Positions 15,154 to 25,642 of a DNA stretch of 64,000 nucleotides are shown one piece after another (the first letter of the stretch is position 1; each line of letters opens with the position of its first letter). The stretch lies in the NCBI RefSeq assembly GCF_037572775.1, contig NZ_JBBHKA010000001.1, forward strand, positions 1,674,001 to 1,738,000, written 5' to 3'. The position numbers were made by a program, and so were the translations under genes. Origin of the DNA: Ramlibacter sp. PS4R-6 (GTDB lineage: Bacteria; Pseudomonadota; Gammaproteobacteria; Burkholderiales; Burkholderiaceae_C). Under the pieces are notes generated by a model. The model had not been told where the DNA came from. It saw only the letters and a list, made by a program, of their open reading frames with translations, and made no database searches.

Positions 15154-16028
15154 CCGTCCGCGACGCCACGCCGCGCGACTTCGACGCGATCGTGCGGCTC
15201 AACCTCGAGTCCGAGCACTTCATGAGCCGCATGACGCGCGAGCGGCTGGACGTGCTGGCATCGCAAGCCGCCTACCTGCGCGTGGCGGAAGTCGACGGCG
15301 AGGTCGCGGCTTTCCTGCTGGCCTTCGCGCCCGGTTCGGCCTACGACAGCGAGAACTACCGCTGGTTCGCGGCGCGCTACGCCGATTTCGTCTACATCGA
15401 CCGCATCGCGGTGGACGAGCGGCATCGCGGCCGGCGGCTGGGCGCACTGCTGTACGAGGACCTGTTCGCTTTCGCGCGGTCTCGGGGCAGCGCGCGCGTG
15501 GTGTGCGAATTCGATGTCGACCCGCCCAACCCCGTCTCCGCGCGCTTCCACGCCCGCTTCGGCTTCCGCGAGGTGGGCTCGCAGCGCGTGAGCTATGCTG
15601 ACAAGCGCGTCTCGATGCAGGAGTCACCCATGCACCCACCCGCCATCGCCCGCTGGCACGAACTGCTGGCCACCCGCAACGTCCGCGGCCTCGCGGACCT
15701 CATCGCGCCCGACTGCGTCTTCCACTCGCCGGTGGTGCACACGCCGCAGGCGGGCAAGGCCAAGACCTGCATGTACCTGGGCGCCGCCTTTGAGGTCTTC
15801 TACAACCCGACTTTCCGCTACGTGCGAGAGGTCGTGGGCCCGCGCGACGCGGTGCTCGAGTTCGAGCTGACCGTGGACGGCACCTACGTCAACGGCGTGG
15901 ACATGATCCGCTGGAACGAGGCGGGGCAGGTCGTCGACTTCAAGGTGCTGCTGCGCCCGCTGCAGGGCGTGAACGTCATCCACCAGAAGATGGCGGCGAT
16001 GCTGCAGGCGCAGGCCCAGCAGCAATAA
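15150..16028 (+). CDS. GNAT acetyltransferase fused in frame to a SnoaL/NTF2-like domain
   Basis: One uninterrupted 292-codon frame. Residues 1-155 are a GNAT acetyltransferase: VYIDRIAVDERHRGRRLGALLYEDLFAFAR is the acetyl-CoA motif and NPVSARFHARFGFREVG is motif B. Where relatives I recall end (RVSMQ), there is no stop here; the frame continues through ESPMHPPAIARWHELLA into a 132-residue NTF2-like domain. The GTG at 15150 overlaps the upstream stop. An internal ATG at 15630 behind CAGGAG could also start the second domain alone. This could be a genuine fusion, a lost stop or two genes. Confidence 0.65.
   Translation: MTVRDATPRDFDAIVRLNLESEHFMSRMTRERLDVLASQAAYLRVAEVDGEVAAFLLAFAPGSAYDSENYRWFAARYADFVYIDRIAVDERHRGRRLGALLYEDLFAFARSRGSARVVCEFDVDPPNPVSARFHARFGFREVGSQRVSYADKRVSMQESPMHPPAIARWHELLATRNVRGLADLIAPDCVFHSPVVHTPQAGKAKTCMYLGAAFEVFYNPTFRYVREVVGPRDAVLEFELTVDGTYVNGVDMIRWNEAGQVVDFKVLLRPLQGVNVIHQKMAAMLQAQAQQQ
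15630..16028 (+). CDS. SnoaL/NTF2-like protein (alternative internal start within the fused frame)
   Basis: If translated separately, this is a 132-residue NTF2-fold protein: HELLATRNVRGLADLIAPDCVFHSPVVHTPQ, then YLGAAFEVFY and FELTVDGTYVNGVDMIRWNEAGQVVDFKVLLRP. That is the typical complete length and layout of stand-alone nuclear-transport-factor-2 family proteins. A GCAGGAG motif is spaced 7-8 nt before this ATG, which strongly suggests that independent initiation happens. The upstream GNAT frame reads into it without a stop. Confidence 0.5.
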   Translation: MHPPAIARWHELLATRNVRGLADLIAPDCVFHSPVVHTPQAGKAKTCMYLGAAFEVFYNPTFRYVREVVGPRDAVLEFELTVDGTYVNGVDMIRWNEAGQVVDFKVLLRPLQGVNVIHQKMAAMLQAQAQQQ

Positions 16029-16036
16029 TCCGCGCC

Positions 16037-16309
16037 ATGGAACCTTCCCAAGCCAAGCCCGAAGCCGCGCCCGCCGACAAACCGCCGCTGCCCGACCGCC
16101 TCTCGGTCGACCCGCGCAGCCCGCACCACGTCGCCGCGATCTTCGAGCACGACGTCGGCATCCGCTTCAACGGCAAGGAGCGCCACGACGTCGAGGAGTA
16201 CTGCATCAGCGAAGGCTGGATCCGCGTGCCCGCCGGCAAGACGCTCGACCGCCACGGCAAGCCGCTCCTGATCAAGATCAAGGGGCAGGTCGAGGCCTTC
16301 TACACCTAG
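16037..16309 (+). CDS. DUF3297 family protein
   Basis: A 90-residue protein with a Pro/Ala-rich N-terminus (about 20 residues) followed by the DUF3297 block: PDRLSVDPRSPHHVAAIFEHDVGIRFNGKER, then EYCISEGWIRV and LIKIKGQVEAFY. The family is uncharacterised and widely conserved in Proteobacteria. It lies 8 bp after the NTF2-like gene and ends the tight gene run. Confidence 0.85.
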   Translation: MEPSQAKPEAAPADKPPLPDRLSVDPRSPHHVAAIFEHDVGIRFNGKERHDVEEYCISEGWIRVPAGKTLDRHGKPLLIKIKGQVEAFYT

Positions 16310-16431
16310 CGTCTTTACAGCACGCCAGCTCATCCGTTGTGAACTTTCCGGCACATGTGTCGGGGCGCGTGCACGCCTTTTTGGGGCGGAGCCGCTAGAC
16401 TGTGTGAAATTGTGAGATTCGCGACGATTCC

Positions 16432-16938
16432 ATGATCGGCCTTCGCAAACTGCTGCAGCGCGACCCTCCGGTGGAAAGCCCGGAGACCGAGGTCGACGCG
16501 TCCGGTCATTCCGCGGACGAGATCCAGACCGAGTACCGCTCCATCATCCTCGACCAGCTCGTCCGTGGCGGCGTCGCGCCCAACTGCGTCGAACTGGAAG
16601 TGCGCCCCTCCGGCCGGCTGAAGGACGGCCGCACCAGCTTCGTCGGCATGCTGCGCCTGGTGCACTGGGAGCGCTCGTCGGCCGTGCGCCTGCTGCTCGG
16701 CCTGCCCATCCTCGAAAGCCGCGTGCGCCGCATGATCCGCGGCAGCTGGCTGCGCGAAGTCAGCCAGTTCGGCGGCGTGTGGCTGCACGCGTCGGGCCAG
16801 CTGCAGGACTCGCGCGCGATGGAAGACCTGCGCATGCTCGTGCTCGACATCGAAAAGCGCGAGCACGATTCGCACCCGCCGTCGGGCTCGTCGGTGTGGA
16901 CCGTGCCCACCGACCTCGGCTCGCTGCCCGACCGCTGA
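16432..16938 (+). CDS. Conserved hypothetical protein
   Basis: A 168-residue soluble protein without signal or membrane segments. It contains EYRSIILDQLVRGGVAP, CVELEVRPSGRLKDGRTSFVGMLRLVHWER and a C-terminal acidic helix MEDLRMLVLDIEKREHD. I do not recognise a family. It stands apart with 122 bp of upstream spacer and 80 bp downstream, so it probably has its own promoter. Function unknown. Confidence 0.6.
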   Translation: MIGLRKLLQRDPPVESPETEVDASGHSADEIQTEYRSIILDQLVRGGVAPNCVELEVRPSGRLKDGRTSFVGMLRLVHWERSSAVRLLLGLPILESRVRRMIRGSWLREVSQFGGVWLHASGQLQDSRAMEDLRMLVLDIEKREHDSHPPSGSSVWTVPTDLGSLPDR

Positions 16939-17018
16939 GCTGCCCCCTGTAGGACGCCGCCGGATTTGCCCGGCAACGGCCCCCGCGCGCCATACGGCCG
17001 AGGCATCATGGCTCGCGT

Positions 17019-17852
17019 ATGGAGAGCTCGCACCCCACCGCGCGCGCCGAGGCGCGCGACCTCGACTCGATCAACCGCCGCACCTGGGCGCAACGGGAGA
17101 CCGTGCGCCTGTACGAGAAACTGCAAGGCTGGACGGACTCCGGCGAGCGCGTGGCGCTCGACTTCGTCGCCGATGCAGCGCGCGGCGAAGCCATCCTCGA
17201 CATGGGCGTGGGCGCGGGCCGCACCACGCAGTTCCTGCAGCCCCTGAGCCAGAACTACACCGCCATCGACTACACGGGCGAGATGGTGCAGGCCTTCCGC
17301 AAGCTGCACCCGGGCATCCGTTGCGAGCAGATGGACGCGCGCGACCTGTCGGCCTTCCACGACGAGCAGTTCGGGCTGGTGGTGTTCTCGTTCAACGGCA
17401 TCGACGCCGTGGACATCCCGGGCCGCATGAAGGTGCTGCGCGAGGTGTACCGCGTGCTGCGGCCGGGCGGGCGCTTCTTCTTCTCGGCGCACAACCACGA
17501 AGGGCCGGGCCGCGGTGAGCAGCCGCAGTTGCACATCCCCTTCACCTGGAACCCGCTCAAGCTGGGTTGGCGCAGCTTCAAGTCCATCCGCGCGCTGCCG
17601 CGCTCGCTCATGAACCACCGCAAGCTGCGCACGATGAACGAGTCGCACGAGGGCTGGTCGATCATGAACGCCGGCGCGCACGATTTCGGCATCGTCGTGA
17701 TGTACACGACGTTCACCGAGACGAAGCGCCAGCTGCGCGAGGTGGGCTTCGAGGTGGAGGCCGTCTTCGACAGCTCGCGCGGCCAGAAGGTGGAAGACGG
17801 CGCGGACACCCGCGACGCCTTCTGGTTCCACTACATCGCGCGCAAGCCCTAG
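17019..17852 (+). CDS. Class I SAM-dependent methyltransferase
   Basis: A 277-residue methyltransferase. Motif I is AILDMGVGAGRTTQFL (about residues 57-72). YTAIDYTGEMVQAF gives the acidic residue for the ribose, FGLVVFSFNGID is motif IV-like, and LREVYRVLRPGGRFFFSAHN is the post-motif III region. The substrate is unknown; the fold matches small-molecule methyltransferases. Its stop overlaps the stop of the convergent molybdoenzyme gene by 3 nt. Confidence 0.88.
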   Translation: MESSHPTARAEARDLDSINRRTWAQRETVRLYEKLQGWTDSGERVALDFVADAARGEAILDMGVGAGRTTQFLQPLSQNYTAIDYTGEMVQAFRKLHPGIRCEQMDARDLSAFHDEQFGLVVFSFNGIDAVDIPGRMKVLREVYRVLRPGGRFFFSAHNHEGPGRGEQPQLHIPFTWNPLKLGWRSFKSIRALPRSLMNHRKLRTMNESHEGWSIMNAGAHDFGIVVMYTTFTETKRQLREVGFEVEAVFDSSRGQKVEDGADTRDAFWFHYIARKP

Positions 17853-20038
17853 GCCAGCAAGGCCCTCAGTTTCTGCCGTGTGAACGGCACTTCGCGCGCG
17901 CGCACGCCCGTTGCGTCGAAGAGCGCATTGCCCAGCGCCGCCGGCACGGCCGACGCCGCGGCCTCGCCGGCGCCCAGCGGCGGCTGGTCCAGGCGCTGGA
18001 TCAGGTCCACGTCGATGCGCGGCACTTCCGTGAAGCGCAGGATGGGGTAGTCGGCCCAGGTCACGTTGGTCACGCGCGAGCGGTCGAATTGCGTCTCCTC
18101 GAGCAGCGTGCGCGACAGCGTCTGCAGGATGTTGCCCTCCACCTGCGCGCGCACGGCGTCGGGGTTGATCATCAGGCCGCAGTCGTGGGCGCAGGCCACG
18201 CGCGCCACGCGCAGCTCACCGCTGGCGCGGTCCACCTGCACCTCCATGCCCACGGCCACGAAGGTCTCGTTGTGCTTGTAGTGCATGTAGGCCATGCCGC
18301 GTCCGGTGGCGATGCGGCGATTCACCGTGCGGCCGGGTGAGGGGCGCGGCTGCCATTGCATCAGTTTCGCCAGGCGCTCGATCACTTCACGGCCGCGCGG
18401 GTTCTCCAGCGCCTGCAGGCGGAAGGCGATCGGGTCCATCTTCGCTTCGGCGGCGAGTTCGTCGGTGAAGCTCTCCACCGCGAAGCCGTTGCCCACCTTG
18501 CCCGGTGCGCGGATGTTCGACGGCCGCAGCGGCGCGGGGCCGAGCCAGTGCACGTCGACCTTGATCGCGCCGGTGCCATAGGGCGGGTCGCCGTTCTGCG
18601 ACACCAGGCCCACGGCCTGGCCCTGCGGCTGCTTCAGGCCCGCGGCCAGCGGCGAGACGAGCGGGATCCACTCGAGGTTGGCGGTGGCGCGCGGCAGCCA
18701 CATGTCGGTATGCCACGCGTCGATGCGGCCCTGCGGCGTCAGCGTGGCCTCGAAGGCCAGCAGCTGCGGCGGGCCTTTCGGGTCCCAGCCCAGTTCTTCC
18801 TCGCGGCTCCACTGCACGCGCACCGGCGCGCCGGCGGCCTTGGACAGCATGGCCGCTTCGGCCGTCGCGTCGTCGTGGCCGTTGGTGCCGTAGCAGCCGG
18901 CGCCATCGGCGTAGATGACACGCACCTTGTCGCGCGGCATGTCGAGGACGGCGGCGCAGGCATTGACCAGGCGGTGCGTGGCCTGCGACGCCGACCAGAT
19001 CGTCGCGCCTTCGGGCTTGACGTCGGCAACGGCGCATGACGGCCCCATGGAGGCGTGCGACTGGATCGGCCAGAAATAGGTGGCGCTGACCTTCTGCGCG
19101 CCCGCCATCGCGGCGATGCGGGCGGCGTCGCCCTTGTTCACGATCGTCTCTTCCGCGACGAAGGGGCCTCGCCTGGCCCAGTCTGCGACATCGCTGCTGC
19201 CGATCAGCGGTGCGCTGTCGCTCCATTGCACCTTGAGTTCGCGCTGGGCGCGGATGGCGGCCCACTCGTCGGGGCTGAGCACCGCGACGAAGTCGTTCAT
19301 GCGCACGACGCGCACGCCGGGCAGCTTGCCCACCGATGCTTCGTCGACACCCACCACCTTCGCGCCGACCGCCGGCGGCCGCACGATGCGCGCGTGCAGC
19401 ATGCCGGGCAGCTTCACGTCGTGCACGTACTCGAAGCGCCCCGTCACCTTGGCGGGGATGTCGGGGCGCGGCAGCGGCTGGCCAACGAACTTGTATTGCG
19501 CCGGCTTCTTCAGCGGCGCCTTGGGATTCATCTTCAGGTTCAGCGGGCCGGCGCTGGCCAATTCTCCGACCGTGACGCGCGTGCCGTCGCTTGCGCTCAC
19601 CACGCCGTCTTCCAGCGTCAACGCGTCGGCGGGTTTCTTCAGGCGGTCGGCGGCCAGTGCAACGAGGCCTTCGCGCATCGTCGCCGCGGCCTGCCGCAGC
19701 TCGACGCCGCCGCGCATCACGCCGGTGCTGCCGGCGGTGGGGCCCTGGTTGGGCGTGAGGCCCGTGTCGCCCTCGATGAGTTCGATGCGGTGCATCGGCG
19801 TGCCCAGTTCCTCGCCCACCATCTGGCGCATCGCCACGCGGTGGCCGGTGCCCAGGTCGACCTTGCCGGAGAACACGGTGACCGTGCCGTCGCGGCCGAA
19901 GGCGATGAAGGAATCGGCCTGGTCCAGCGGCATCGCGCGGCGCACGGCGGCCGATGCGCCTTGCGCGAAGGCGGGCAGCCCGGTCATCGAGAAGCCGACG
20001 ACGGCGGCGCTGGCCTTGAGCAGTTCGCGGCGGTCCAT
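17849..20038 (-). CDS. Xanthine-dehydrogenase-family molybdopterin-binding large subunit (isoquinoline 1-oxidoreductase beta-like)
   Basis: A 729-residue molybdenum hydroxylase large subunit. The N-terminus carries a Tat signal (MDRRELLKASAAVVGFSM ... AFAQG), so it is exported folded with its cofactor. Family features include VFSGKVDLGTGHRVAMRQMVGEELG, RFEYVHDVKLPGMLHARIVR, RAPGKVGNGFAVESFTDELA and the C-terminal QPPLGAGEAAASAVPAALGNA, whose GAGE glutamate is the catalytic base in the family. It hydroxylates N-heteroaromatics or oxidises aldehydes; the substrate is not visible. It is coupled to the small iron-sulphur subunit by an ATGA overlap. No cytochrome subunit or CoxF-type maturation gene adjoins. 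Confidence 0.9.
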   Translation of the reverse strand: MDRRELLKASAAVVGFSMTGLPAFAQGASAAVRRAMPLDQADSFIAFGRDGTVTVFSGKVDLGTGHRVAMRQMVGEELGTPMHRIELIEGDTGLTPNQGPTAGSTGVMRGGVELRQAAATMREGLVALAADRLKKPADALTLEDGVVSASDGTRVTVGELASAGPLNLKMNPKAPLKKPAQYKFVGQPLPRPDIPAKVTGRFEYVHDVKLPGMLHARIVRPPAVGAKVVGVDEASVGKLPGVRVVRMNDFVAVLSPDEWAAIRAQRELKVQWSDSAPLIGSSDVADWARRGPFVAEETIVNKGDAARIAAMAGAQKVSATYFWPIQSHASMGPSCAVADVKPEGATIWSASQATHRLVNACAAVLDMPRDKVRVIYADGAGCYGTNGHDDATAEAAMLSKAAGAPVRVQWSREEELGWDPKGPPQLLAFEATLTPQGRIDAWHTDMWLPRATANLEWIPLVSPLAAGLKQPQGQAVGLVSQNGDPPYGTGAIKVDVHWLGPAPLRPSNIRAPGKVGNGFAVESFTDELAAEAKMDPIAFRLQALENPRGREVIERLAKLMQWQPRPSPGRTVNRRIATGRGMAYMHYKHNETFVAVGMEVQVDRASGELRVARVACAHDCGLMINPDAVRAQVEGNILQTLSRTLLEETQFDRSRVTNVTWADYPILRFTEVPRIDVDLIQRLDQPPLGAGEAAASAVPAALGNALFDATGVRAREVPFTRQKLRALLA

Positions 20039-20508
20039 CACGTGCTCCCGCCGCGCGCAGCGCGTTCGACGGCCTTGAGCACGCGGTCGTGCGAGCCGCA
20101 GCGGCACAGGTTGCCCGCGAGCGCGGCCTGCGCCTGCTCGCGCGTGGGCTTGGGGTTGGCCCGCAGCAGCGCGACGCTGGTCATCACCATGCCGTTGGTG
20201 CAATAGCCGCACTGCGCCGCCTGTTCGGCGATGAAGGCGGCCTGCACGGGATGAGGCTTCTCGGGCGAGCCCAGGCCTTCGGCGGTGACGATGGTGCGGC
20301 CCGCGGCGTCGGCGAGCTTCACCAGGCACGAGCGCGTGGCCTTGCCGTCCATGAGCACCGTGCACGCGCCGCACTGGCCGTGGCCGCAGCCGAACTTGGC
20401 GGCATGCAGTCCCAGGTCGTTGCGCAGGGCGTAGAGGACGGGCATGTCGCCGTCCCAGGCATCGACGGCGCGCGGGGCGCCGTTCACGGTCAGCGAGTAC
20501 TGCGGCAT
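20038..20508 (-). CDS. (2Fe-2S)-binding small subunit of molybdenum hydroxylase (isoquinoline 1-oxidoreductase alpha-like)
   Basis: A 156-residue two-cluster ferredoxin subunit. The N-terminal plant-type [2Fe-2S] ligands are Cys41, Cys46, Cys49 and Cys61 (CGHGQCGACT ... C), and the C-terminal helical cluster ligands are Cys100, Cys103, Cys135 and Cys137 (CGYC ... CRC). It passes electrons from the molybdenum centre of the large subunit encoded directly downstream. It has no own Tat signal and probably rides out with the partner. All eight cysteines are present. Confidence 0.93.
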   Translation of the reverse strand: MPQYSLTVNGAPRAVDAWDGDMPVLYALRNDLGLHAAKFGCGHGQCGACTVLMDGKATRSCLVKLADAAGRTIVTAEGLGSPEKPHPVQAAFIAEQAAQCGYCTNGMVMTSVALLRANPKPTREQAQAALAGNLCRCGSHDRVLKAVERAARGGST

Positions 20509-20546
20509 GGCTGGCTCCGGCTGCTTCAGGCCGCGCCAGCTTAAAG

Positions 20547-22677
<2,131 letters not shown>

Positions 22678-22766
22678 CGAGGACTCCTTGGCTGTTGAAT
22701 TCATGCCCAAATTTTAGGCAAAACGGCTGGGCTTCGCCGCCTTGCGCGGGTAAAGCGACCGTAAAG

Positions 22767-23120
22767 TCAGGCCAACCGCTCCTGCCACTGGGCCGCGTCG
22801 AACCCGACAGTGGTGAACTTCCGGTTCCATTCGACGACCGGACGCTTGATCACGCTGACGTTTTCCTGCATCAGGCGCTTGGCCGATGTGGCATCCGTCA
22901 CACCGGCTTGCACCTGCGGCGACAGCTTGCGCCAGGTCGTACCGTTGCGATTGACCAACTTTTCCCACCCCAGTTCCGAAATCCAGCGATCCAGCAGGGC
23001 CGGGGGCACGCCCTGTTTCTTGAAGTCGTGGAACGCGTGCTCGACGCCGCGTTCGGCCAGCCAGGCGCGCGCCTTCTTCACCGTGTCGCAGTTGGGGATG
23101 CCATAGACGGTCAGGGCCAT
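22767..23120 (-). CDS. ArsC-family reductase-like protein (YffB/Spx group)
   Basis: A 117-residue thioredoxin-fold protein of the ArsC/Spx family. YGIPNCDTVKKARAWL holds the single active-site-position Cys11, as in YffB rather than in true glutaredoxin-coupled ArsC. VNRNGTTWRKL and VSVIKRPVVEWN (the conserved R-P with arsenate-type loop) are present. YffB-type proteins are glutathione-dependent reductases of unknown substrate. It is divergent from folC with 24 bp between starts. It is not the arsenic-operon ArsC, which is at 47599. Confidence 0.88.
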   Translation of the reverse strand: MALTVYGIPNCDTVKKARAWLAERGVEHAFHDFKKQGVPPALLDRWISELGWEKLVNRNGTTWRKLSPQVQAGVTDATSAKRLMQENVSVIKRPVVEWNRKFTTVGFDAAQWQERLA

Positions 23121-23144
23121 CGCCCCATCTTAGACAATCGCGGC

Positions 23145-24428
23145 ATGAAGACACTGGACGAGTGGCTGGCGTACTGCGAGCGCATCCACCCGAAAACCAT
23201 CGAACTGGGCCTGGACCGCGTGCGCGCCGTCGCGGGCCGCATGCAACTGCGCTTCGACTGCCCGGTGATCACCGTGGCGGGCACCAACGGCAAGGGCTCG
23301 ACCTGCGCGATGCTCGAGGCGATCCTGGGGCAGGCCGGCTTCCGGACGGGCGTGTACACGTCGCCGCACCTGGTGCACTTCGAGGAGCGCTGCCGCATCC
23401 ACGGCGAGATCGTGACCGCCGATGCGCTGGTGCCGCACTTCGAGCGCGTGGAAGCGGCGCGCGAAGGCACGTCGCTCACGTACTTCGAGTTCACGACGCT
23501 CGCGATCATGAGCCTGATGGCGCAGTCGCCACTGGACGTCGCGATCCTCGAAGTGGGCCTGGGCGGGCGGCTGGATGCCGTGAACATCGTCGATGCCGAC
23601 TGCGTGGTGATCACCAGCATCGACCTGGACCACATGGAGTTCCTGGGGCCCGACCGCGAGAGCATCGGCCGCGAGAAGGCCGGCGTGATGCGCACGGGCC
23701 GCCCGGCGGTGGTGAGCGACCCCGTGCCGCCGCAAAGCGTGGTGGACCACGCCCGCGAGATCGGCGCCGACCTGTGGCTGTTCGGGCGCGACTTCAACTT
23801 CCAGGGCGACCCGCAGCAATGGTCGTGGGCGGGGCGCGGGCGGCGTTACGCGGGCGTGGCGTACCCCGCGCTGCGCGGCGCCAACCAGCTGGTCAACGCG
23901 TCGGGGGTGCTGGCGGCGCTGGAAGCGATCCGCACGACATTGCCCGTGACGGCGCAGGCCGTGCGCAACGGCCTGTCGATGGTGGAACTGCCGGGGCGCT
24001 TCCAGATCGTGCCCGGCCAGCCCGCGCTGGTGCTGGACGTGGCGCACAACCCGCATTCGGCCGCGGCGCTGGCGGCCAACCTCGACGCGATGGGCTTCTA
24101 CCCGCAGACCCACGCGGTGTTCGGCGCGATGGCCGACAAGGACCTGGCGCCCATGCTGCAGAAGCTGGGGCCGATCGTGGACCGCTGGTACTTCACCGAC
24201 CTGCCGACGCCGCGCGCGCAGGCGGCCGTGAAGCTGCAGGAGCAATGGCAGGGCCTGGAAACGCGGCGCGACGTGCGCGCCAGCACCCACAGCAACCCGA
24301 AGGACGCCTTCGAAGCGGCGCTGGCCGCCGCAAACCCCGCTGATAGAATCGTCGTGTTCGGATCGTTCTACACCGTGGGTGGCGTGCTGAAGGACGGAAT
24401 CCCCCGGCTCGGCGCAAAACACGTGTAG
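23145..24428 (+). CDS. folC: Bifunctional dihydrofolate synthase / folylpolyglutamate synthase
   Basis: A 427-residue Mur-ligase-family enzyme adding glutamate to dihydropteroate and folates. The P-loop is VAGTNGKGST (residues 44-53). TSIDLDHMEFLGPDRESIGREKAG is the folate-site and metal-binding block. LVLDVAHNPHSAAALAANL and VFGAMADKDL are the C-terminal domain signatures. The first 12 codons (MKTLDEWLAYCE) match the usual opening. It leads the folC - SPOR - cvpA - purF - metZ set found in Burkholderiales. Length is normal. Confidence 0.95.
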   Translation: MKTLDEWLAYCERIHPKTIELGLDRVRAVAGRMQLRFDCPVITVAGTNGKGSTCAMLEAILGQAGFRTGVYTSPHLVHFEERCRIHGEIVTADALVPHFERVEAAREGTSLTYFEFTTLAIMSLMAQSPLDVAILEVGLGGRLDAVNIVDADCVVITSIDLDHMEFLGPDRESIGREKAGVMRTGRPAVVSDPVPPQSVVDHAREIGADLWLFGRDFNFQGDPQQWSWAGRGRRYAGVAYPALRGANQLVNASGVLAALEAIRTTLPVTAQAVRNGLSMVELPGRFQIVPGQPALVLDVAHNPHSAAALAANLDAMGFYPQTHAVFGAMADKDLAPMLQKLGPIVDRWYFTDLPTPRAQAAVKLQEQWQGLETRRDVRASTHSNPKDAFEAALAAANPADRIVVFGSFYTVGGVLKDGIPRLGAKHV

Positions 24429-24438
24429 CCCACGCACC

Positions 24439-25149
24439 ATGGCCTTCTTCCAATCGCGCAAGGGTGGCGACGACACCGGAGCCACCGCCCGGCAGCCCGA
24501 GAGCATCGAGGCCATGCGCAAGCGCGCGAAGCACCGCCTCATCGGCGCGTGCGTGCTGGTCCTCATCGGCGTCGTCGGCTTCCCGCTGCTGTTCGACACG
24601 CAGCCGCGCCCGATCTCGGTCGACATCCCCATCGAGATCCCGGACCGCAAGAAGGTCAAGCCGCTCACCGTGCCCGCGGCGCCGGTGACGCAGTCGGCGC
24701 CCGCCGCGCAGCCGCCCTCGGCCGCTGGCGCCGTCACGCAGGCACCCGTCACCGCGCCGGCCCCGCCGCCTGCGCCCGTTGCGAGCGTCGCCAAGGCCGA
24801 GCCCGCACCCGCGCCCAAGCCCGAACCGAAACAGGAAGCCAAGGCGCCGGCCGACGACGGCACCAAGGCCGCCGCGCTGCTCGAAGGCAAGCCGGTCGCC
24901 AGCACCCCCGTGATTTCCGAAGGCCGCTACGTCGTGCAGGTGGGCGCCTTTTCCGACGTGACCAAGGCGCGCGAGACGCGGCTGAAGCTGGAGCATGCGG
25001 GCCTGAAGACCTACACGCAGGTGGTCGAGACCAAGGACGGCAAGCGCATCCGCGTGCGGCTGGGGCCGTTCGCGACCAAGGCCGACGCCGAGAAGGCCGC
25101 CGAGCGGGTGAAGGGGCTGGATTTGCAGCCGGCCGTCCTCACCTTGTGA
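24439..25149 (+). CDS. SPOR-domain cell-division protein (DedD-like)
   Basis: A 236-residue bitopic protein. A short cytoplasmic head is followed by one membrane helix (about 34-53), a long Pro/Ala-rich periplasmic linker and a C-terminal SPOR domain: [28 protein letters not shown], then [28 protein letters not shown] domains bind denuded peptidoglycan glycans at the septum, so a role in division like that of DedD is inferred. It is coupled to cvpA (TGATG overlap), as in E. coli and in Burkholderiales. Confidence 0.9.
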   Translation: MAFFQSRKGGDDTGATARQPESIEAMRKRAKHRLIGACVLVLIGVVGFPLLFDTQPRPISVDIPIEIPDRKKVKPLTVPAAPVTQSAPAAQPPSAAGAVTQAPVTAPAPPPAPVASVAKAEPAPAPKPEPKQEAKAPADDGTKAAALLEGKPVASTPVISEGRYVVQVGAFSDVTKARETRLKLEHAGLKTYTQVVETKDGKRIRVRLGPFATKADAEKAAERVKGLDLQPAVLTL

Positions 25150-25637
25150 TGGCGGCGCTGGACTGGGTCTTCGTCGCCATCCTGGCCGCGTCGCTGCTGC
25201 TCGGCGCGTGGCGCGGGCTGGTGTACGAGGTGCTGTCGGTGGTGAGCTGGGTGGCCGCTTTCCTGCTGGCGCAATTGTTCGCGCCGGACGTGGCCACGCT
25301 GCTGCCGATGGGGCAGGCGCCGCAGGTGGCGCGCTACGCGGCGGCGTTCGTGCTGGTGTTCATCCTCGTGGTGATCGCGGGCGGGCTGCTGGCGTGGCTG
25401 GTGAAGAAGGCCGTGGAGGCCGTGGGCCTGCGGCCGGTGGACCGGGTGCTGGGCGCCGGGTTCGGCGTGTTGCGCGGTGTGTTGCTCTTGATGGCGATCG
25501 CGATCGTGGTGAACATGACGCCGTTCAAGCGCGCGGACTGGTGGGAAGAATCGAAGGCCGCGGAGATCTCGACCTCCGCGGTGAAGCAGTTGAAGCCGGT
25601 ACTGCCCGAGAGGTTCGGCCAGTACCTACCGGGGTAA
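25149..25637 (+). CDS. cvpA: CvpA family membrane protein
   Basis: A 162-residue inner-membrane protein with four hydrophobic helices (about 4-22, 27-47, 63-84 and 106-125). The [30 protein letters not shown] start and [19 protein letters not shown] are the family signatures. CvpA was first linked to colicin V production and is often encoded before purF, as here (6 bp spacing). Its molecular role remains poorly defined. Confidence 0.92.
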   Translation: MAALDWVFVAILAASLLLGAWRGLVYEVLSVVSWVAAFLLAQLFAPDVATLLPMGQAPQVARYAAAFVLVFILVVIAGGLLAWLVKKAVEAVGLRPVDRVLGAGFGVLRGVLLLMAIAIVVNMTPFKRADWWEESKAAEISTSAVKQLKPVLPERFGQYLPG

Positions 25638-25642
25638 ATGCC

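Noticed and set aside
22767-23120. A second arsenate reductase for an arsenic locus
   Set aside because: It has the single-Cys YffB/Spx-like layout and no ars neighbours, so it is kept as an uncharacterised ArsC-family protein.
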